In this document: positions 60,302 to 64,000 of the stretch, piece by piece
How the letters are laid out: the number at the start of each line of letters is the position of its first letter
How positions within the stretch are numbered: position 1 is the first letter of the stretch
From: Sphingobacteriales bacterium
Lineage (GTDB): Bacteria > Bacteroidota > Bacteroidia > Chitinophagales > LD1
DNA: 64,000 bases
Reading direction: 5' to 3'
Assembly: GCA_018262795.1 (NCBI GenBank)
Contig: JADFDM010000004.1
Location: 1 to 64,000 of the forward strand
Translations under genes and position numbers: made by a program
Notes under the pieces: model-generated
Told to the model about the DNA's origin: nothing
What the model saw: only the letters and a program-made list of their open reading frames with translations
Databases searched by the model: none

Positions 60302-60868
60302 ATGGAAGCGATTGTTCAACTTAAAGTTTCTCTTAATGGAACAAAGCCCCCGATATGGAGGCGCGTACTGGTGCGCAAGCAAACCACGTTTTACGAGCTT
60401 CATCTCATTATTCAAACGGTGATGGGGTGGCAGAATTACCATCTTTATGAATTTCGAATCCATGGGTATCAAATTGGAATGCCTTTAAATGAAGCGGACG
60501 ATTTTTTTTTCGATAGCGATAAAATTATTGATGCAACGGAAATATCACTGGGAAGTGTTCTTCCCGAAACAAAGGAAAAATTTACTTATGAATACGACTT
60601 TGGTGATGGTTGGAAGCATACCATTATCGCAGAGAAATTTTTGCCGGCCGACCCCGCGATCCGTTATCCGACCTGTGTGGGCGGGAAACTAAAATGCCCA
60701 CCTGAAGATTGCGGAGGTGTCTATGGATATTATCATCTGCTTGAAGTGTTGAGCAATAAAAGGCATCCGGAAAGAAAAGGTATGTTGGAATGGCTCGGTG
60801 GCCCCATTGACCCTTCATATTTTAATCTGGATGAGGTAAACGGTTTATTGAAAAAAATCAAACTGTAA
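60302..60868 (+). CDS. Plasmid pRiA4b ORF-3 family protein
   Basis: A 188-residue soluble protein with the PF07929 pattern: MEAIVQLKVSLNGTKPPIWR (IWRR), TFYELHLIIQTVMGWQNYHL, FTYEYDFGDGWKHTIIAEK, PTCVGGKLKCPPEDCGG and GYYHLLEVL. The two Cys and the YDFGDGW core are intact. Family members are found on plasmids, near insertion sequences and as free chromosomal genes; their function is not known. Here it is a single gene between two T9SS cargo genes, without transposase remnants beside it. Confidence 0.9.
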   Translation: MEAIVQLKVSLNGTKPPIWRRVLVRKQTTFYELHLIIQTVMGWQNYHLYEFRIHGYQIGMPLNEADDFFFDSDKIIDATEISLGSVLPETKEKFTYEYDFGDGWKHTIIAEKFLPADPAIRYPTCVGGKLKCPPEDCGGVYGYYHLLEVLSNKRHPERKGMLEWLGGPIDPSYFNLDEVNGLLKKIKL

Positions 60869-61132
60869 CGTGAAGTGGAGTAGTATTTTGAGGTGAATAA
60901 CTGAATGGGGAATTACGCTCGCTGTCCGAAGATGCACCACTCATCTATTTTTATTTACTTGCCACAAGCTACTCTTTACTATCAATGGCACCCTAAACGA
61001 TAAAAAGTAAGAGAAAGATTTTGTTGTGTCAAACCAAACACTCAGTTCACCAATAGTTTCAAGGCGAAGCCGCCAAAAATCCAAGAACCTTGTTCCCGTA
61101 GTCTGGTTTCAATATTTCAGAAATCCGCCTGA

Positions 61133-63007
61133 TTAGTTCTCTGTTTTGATCATTCGTTTAGTCGTGCTGCTTTGTCCATCCGAAATGCGGATGAAATACA
61201 TTCCCGAAGCAAGTCCTGAAACATCGAGATAATTTTTCCCTGATGACATCTTGCGCTTGCCTACCATCTGATTCCCCATAATATCGGTAATGCTCACTTC
61301 CGATAAGTCAATATCAGTTTCCAACACTAATTGATGAACCACCGGATTAGGGTATAATTTTACCTTCCCCTCCAAAACAACTGAGCCAATGCCAACGGTG
61401 GGGTCGTTATCAATAATAGTGAGAGTATAGGCGGATATACCGAGGATGGCTCCTCCGCTTGAATCTTCCAGGTTGAAATTAATTTGTTCGTTCCCTTCAT
61501 CCAGATTATCGTCAATGATAGTGACCCAAACACCTTGTGTGTCGGAACTGTTTGGCAGGAAAGTGACTAATGTATCGTTGAAAATAAAATCCACATTCGG
61601 AGTGGCGTTTCCGGATGCCAGCGTTACTTTCACTCTCACTGTATCTGCGGCTGGGGTAGAAAGTGCAATTCGGATCTTGACTAAACCAGTATCTTCCGGA
61701 TAAGTGAAACCCGCTCCCACAAAACCAACCGATAGCACATCACTGTCGGTAATAGTAAGCGTAAATACGGAGTCGGCTAACACTTTCACATTGGGCGAAA
61801 GATTGATGAAGCGCAGAATCACCGTCTCTGCCGGTTCAATTAAGTTATCATCGAGCACCGCAATGTGAACGGTATCATAAGTAGTTCCAAAGCCATTGGA
61901 GAAGGTCTGATTCGTATAGTTGTAATCAGCTCCCGCGATAGCTGTCGAAGCTGCATCATCCCGCGCCACTACAAAATCTGCTGTTTGCGAACTGGGGTTC
62001 ACCGTTTCCACGACTACTGCCACATCGGCATTGCTCTCTGCTATCGTCAGGTTGGCGCTTACAAAACGAATGCTTGCCCGAGTGGCAGGGTCAGGAGTGC
62101 CACAGGGAGCCGTGTGATGAAAGCCCAGTGAATCGAAAAGATTTACAGGATGAGCCACCCACTCAAAAGCAGCCGTGCTCCAATCAGTATTGCCTCTATA
62201 GGTGTAATAGTTGCGAATCAGTGTTTGGTCAGCCGTTGACCCGAAGGCCACTGCCCAAGCGGTGCCGGGATTTTCCCCGATCCGACCAATTACATCAACG
62301 GTATCGTTCAAGTGAAGAAGCGCTAATGCATCATTCCCATCAAAATTTAAAAGCGGCATCAGGGTATCTGCTCTCAGTTTCAGAACTGAATCCGATTGGT
62401 CGTTCACTAACACATACACCTCTCCGGCAGCTAAAGTTCCCTTGAGAAAAAATGGGGGGGAAGGATTTCCGCCATTCATGGCTTGCAAAATCCGGTAATC
62501 AGAAAGATCTACGGCTGAACCGGTGGGGTTATAAATTTCGAGTGCTTTGTTGTTAGCTGTTCCCTCCACGTATTCACTGATAAAAAGGTCAGAACAATTT
62601 GCAAAGGTGAGCGGATCGTTATCCTTTATTGTCAGGTTAAAGGTGGAATCTCCAAAAGTAACTCCACTTGTTTGGTTGGATAGTTTCAACGATACAGTTT
62701 CATCCATCTCATAAAGGCTATCATCTATCACGACTATGGGAATCACCACAATGCCACTTACTCCGGGTGCCCAAGTAATAGTAGTATCCGTAAAAATAAA
62801 ATCGCTGCCGGGCGTAGCGGTGGTCGCTTGCGACACTAATTGCAGAGTAACGCTGGTGGCATTTGGTCCTGCATTTGTTAGGGTAACAGGAACATTGATG
62901 GTGCCAATATTTTCATACTGACTCTGCGAAGTAGGATAGATGTATATCTGCTGTGCCGCCATCGCGAGTGTAGAAAGAATAAAAAGACCGGTAACTATTT
63001 TTCTCAT
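61133..63007 (-). CDS. T9SS protein with Calx-beta and lamin-tail domains
   Basis: A predicted secreted protein of 624 residues. Signal peptide MRKIVTGLFILSTLAMAAQQ; a first Calx-beta domain (TPGSDFIFTDTTITWAPGVS ... YEMDETVSLKLSNQ ... LTIKDNDP). A lamin-tail domain follows (CSDLFISEYVEGTANNKALE, IYNPTGSAVDLSDYRIL), then two more Calx-beta repeats (IEPAETVILRFINLSP, LDEGNEQINFNLEDSSG). The T9SS sorting domain closes it (VKLYPNPVVHQLVLETD ... LASGMYFIRIS). Calx-beta domains bind calcium; the lamin-tail domain is common in surface nucleases and adhesins of Bacteroidota, but no nuclease motif is seen here. Confidence 0.88.
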   Translation of the reverse strand: MRKIVTGLFILSTLAMAAQQIYIYPTSQSQYENIGTINVPVTLTNAGPNATSVTLQLVSQATTATPGSDFIFTDTTITWAPGVSGIVVIPIVVIDDSLYEMDETVSLKLSNQTSGVTFGDSTFNLTIKDNDPLTFANCSDLFISEYVEGTANNKALEIYNPTGSAVDLSDYRILQAMNGGNPSPPFFLKGTLAAGEVYVLVNDQSDSVLKLRADTLMPLLNFDGNDALALLHLNDTVDVIGRIGENPGTAWAVAFGSTADQTLIRNYYTYRGNTDWSTAAFEWVAHPVNLFDSLGFHHTAPCGTPDPATRASIRFVSANLTIAESNADVAVVVETVNPSSQTADFVVARDDAASTAIAGADYNYTNQTFSNGFGTTYDTVHIAVLDDNLIEPAETVILRFINLSPNVKVLADSVFTLTITDSDVLSVGFVGAGFTYPEDTGLVKIRIALSTPAADTVRVKVTLASGNATPNVDFIFNDTLVTFLPNSSDTQGVWVTIIDDNLDEGNEQINFNLEDSSGGAILGISAYTLTIIDNDPTVGIGSVVLEGKVKLYPNPVVHQLVLETDIDLSEVSITDIMGNQMVGKRKMSSGKNYLDVSGLASGMYFIRISDGQSSTTKRMIKTEN

Positions 63008-63118
63008 GCCGTTTATTTGAAGAGGCCAAAGGTGCTAAATAAACGTTAAAACAAGGAGACTACCCGATAGGCGAATCTTTCCGATGGGTTTATTAGTTTT
63101 AACCCTCCCCATTCCTCT

Positions 63119-63126
63119 TAACTTTG
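63119..63126 (+). promoter_or_regulatory. Candidate -7 element for the YqgE gene
   Basis: TAACTTTG matches TANNTTTG, 17 bases before the chosen start. It argues for translation from 63144 rather than from an upstream ATG at 63084. Confidence 0.5.
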
Positions 63127-63143
63127 CATCAAATCAGAGTAGT

Positions 63144-63737
63144 ATGTCAACGGAAAAATTCTGGAGTTATAAATTTGAACAGAAAAAAGGATTAGCGAGT
63201 GGTCAACTATTGCTATCCGAGCCTTTCATGTTTGACGATAATTTTCGGAGAACCGTAGTGCTTCTTTGCAGCCATGATGAAGATAACGGCACCGTAGGTT
63301 TGGTGTTGAATAAACTCACTCACCTTGAGTTGAACGATGTGCTCGATGATTTCCCTCCGTTAAAAGCACCTGTGTTTTTAGGAGGGCCGGTAGGGGCAGA
63401 CACCGTTCAGTTTATTCACAGCTTGGGCGATGAAATAGAAGGAAGCATAAAACTATCGGAAGGATTATACTGGGGAGGTAATTTTGAGCAACTGCGCGGC
63501 CTTATCAAATCGGGGAAAGTGACAACCGATAACGTTCATTTCTTCTTGGGTTACTCCGGTTGGTCGCCCGGTCAACTATTGCAGGAAATGCAGGACAATA
63601 CTTGGATAGTAGCCAACGCTACCGCAAGCCATATTTTTCGCGCAGATATGAACCATCTTTGGAAAGAGGTGATGAAAGGCATGGGTGGTATTTATGCCGT
63701 GATGGCCGACTATCCCGAAAACCCCATTTTGAATTAA
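63144..63737 (+). CDS. YqgE/AlgH family protein
   Basis: A 197-residue cytoplasmic protein of the DUF179 family. Start 63144 (MSTEKFWSYKFEQKKG) was preferred because a -7 promoter element lies just before it and the N-terminus fits relatives. Family motifs are intact: GQLLLSEPFMFDDNFRRTVV, TVGLVLNKLTHLEL, FLGGPVGADTVQFIHSLGD, LYWGGNFEQL, and FLGYSGWSPGQLLQEM. The role is unclear; AlgH/YqgE has been linked to regulation in other bacteria but without a defined mechanism. It is followed, after 14 bases, by the DUF4105 gene, probably in the same operon. Confidence 0.93.
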   Translation: MSTEKFWSYKFEQKKGLASGQLLLSEPFMFDDNFRRTVVLLCSHDEDNGTVGLVLNKLTHLELNDVLDDFPPLKAPVFLGGPVGADTVQFIHSLGDEIEGSIKLSEGLYWGGNFEQLRGLIKSGKVTTDNVHFFLGYSGWSPGQLLQEMQDNTWIVANATASHIFRADMNHLWKEVMKGMGGIYAVMADYPENPILN

Positions 63738-63751
63738 TCACCGGCTTGTTT

Positions 63752-64000
63752 ATGAAAGAAACATCCGCAAGATATTTTCAGCTTCGCATTTTATTCCCTC
63801 TGTTTTTTTTCTGCTGCTGCGCTATCCTTTCTGCTCGCGATATTGAACTTTCTGATTCTTCTCGAATTTCATTGCTCACCTGCTCACCGGGAGAGGAGTT
63901 ATATTCTGCCTTTGGCCACACCGGCATTCGGGTGACCGACTTTAAAAATGAATTTGATGTGGTGTTCAACTATGGCACTTTCGATTTTGCGCAACCCGGC
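63752..64000 (+). CDS. DUF4105 family protein, 3' end outside window
   Basis: Only the first 83 codons are visible, running off the window edge. A signal peptide is likely (RYFQLRILFPLFFFCCCAIL), followed by the DUF4105 signature LLTCSPGEELYSAFGHTGIR and the matching VFNYGTFDFAQPG. DUF4105 proteins are exported and of unknown function. The gene starts 14 bases after the YqgE stop. Confidence 0.85.
   Translation, partial: MKETSARYFQLRILFPLFFFCCCAILSARDIELSDSSRISLLTCSPGEELYSAFGHTGIRVTDFKNEFDVVFNYGTFDFAQPG

Noticed and set aside
63084-63143. Upstream start for the YqgE/AlgH protein
   Set aside because: A TANNTTTG promoter element lies inside this stretch and the added N-terminus does not match the family.

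Overview
The window comes from the chromosome of a Bacteroidota bacterium, probably in the Chitinophagia/Saprospiria part of the phylum (placement inferred). Evidence: seven proteins end in a type IX secretion (T9SS) C-terminal sorting domain, there are two TonB-dependent receptors with carboxypeptidase-like N-terminal plugs, several promoters match the Bacteroidota -7 element TANNTTTG, and RpoB/RpoC are of the Bacteroidota type. No rRNA, tRNA, CRISPR array or phage block was seen.

Region 1 (1-11.5 kb) is accessory. It begins inside an IS110-family transposase. Two adjacent T9SS proteins follow: a very large one with a GH16-like fold and a beta-propeller, and a repeat protein. A strong terminator and a REP-like palindrome come next. 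Then there are two decayed genes: one broken by a 19-bp tandem duplication, the other a heptad-repeat (coiled-coil) gene with a frameshift and a stop. A T9SS DUF3089 hydrolase gene lies between two large imperfect palindromes, bracketed by a perfect 10-bp inverted repeat (GTTGGCAGTA / TACTGCCAAC), which gives it a gene-cassette look. A T9SS tail fragment closes the region.

Region 2 (11.5-29.6 kb) is mostly housekeeping: a nucleoside phosphorylase, a T9SS metallopeptidase, an EamA transporter, a MerR/B12-type regulator, an acyl-CoA dehydrogenase, a glutamate dehydrogenase, a CcmC/CcmD-like cytochrome c maturation pair, and rpoB-rpoC with their own consensus promoter and terminator. The ribosomal protein genes that normally precede rpoB are absent.

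Region 3 (29.6-47.8 kb) mixes surface and core genes: a 1234-residue collagen-like (Gly-X-Thr) protein with an exact 258-bp internal duplication, a lipoprotein, FolD, a thioredoxin-like protein, a LysM transglycosylase, a glutathione peroxidase, an acyltransferase-like protein, a T9SS protein joining a c-type heme site to a PHM-like dicopper monooxygenase, a TonB receptor, an APC permease and a deoxynucleoside kinase.

Region 4 (47.9-57.7 kb) is the most interesting. A compact minus-strand operon carries a TonB-dependent receptor, a flavodoxin-like DarA-type protein (dialkylresorcinol/flexirubin-cluster family), a flavin-dependent halogenase-like enzyme with an intact WxWxIP motif, and a DUF1702 protein. 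Beside it lie a UbiA-like prenyltransferase, a bacterial homologue of the eukaryotic very-long-chain 3-hydroxyacyl-CoA dehydratase (HACD/PTPLA) and a penicillin/AHL-acylase-type Ntn hydrolase. A halogenated aryl-lipid pathway is a reasonable hypothesis, but no ketosynthase or carrier protein is present here.

Region 5 (57.8-64 kb) has two more T9SS proteins (PKD/Ig-like and Calx-beta/lamin-tail), a pRiA4b ORF-3-family protein, a YqgE/AlgH protein, and the start of a DUF4105 protein cut by the window edge.
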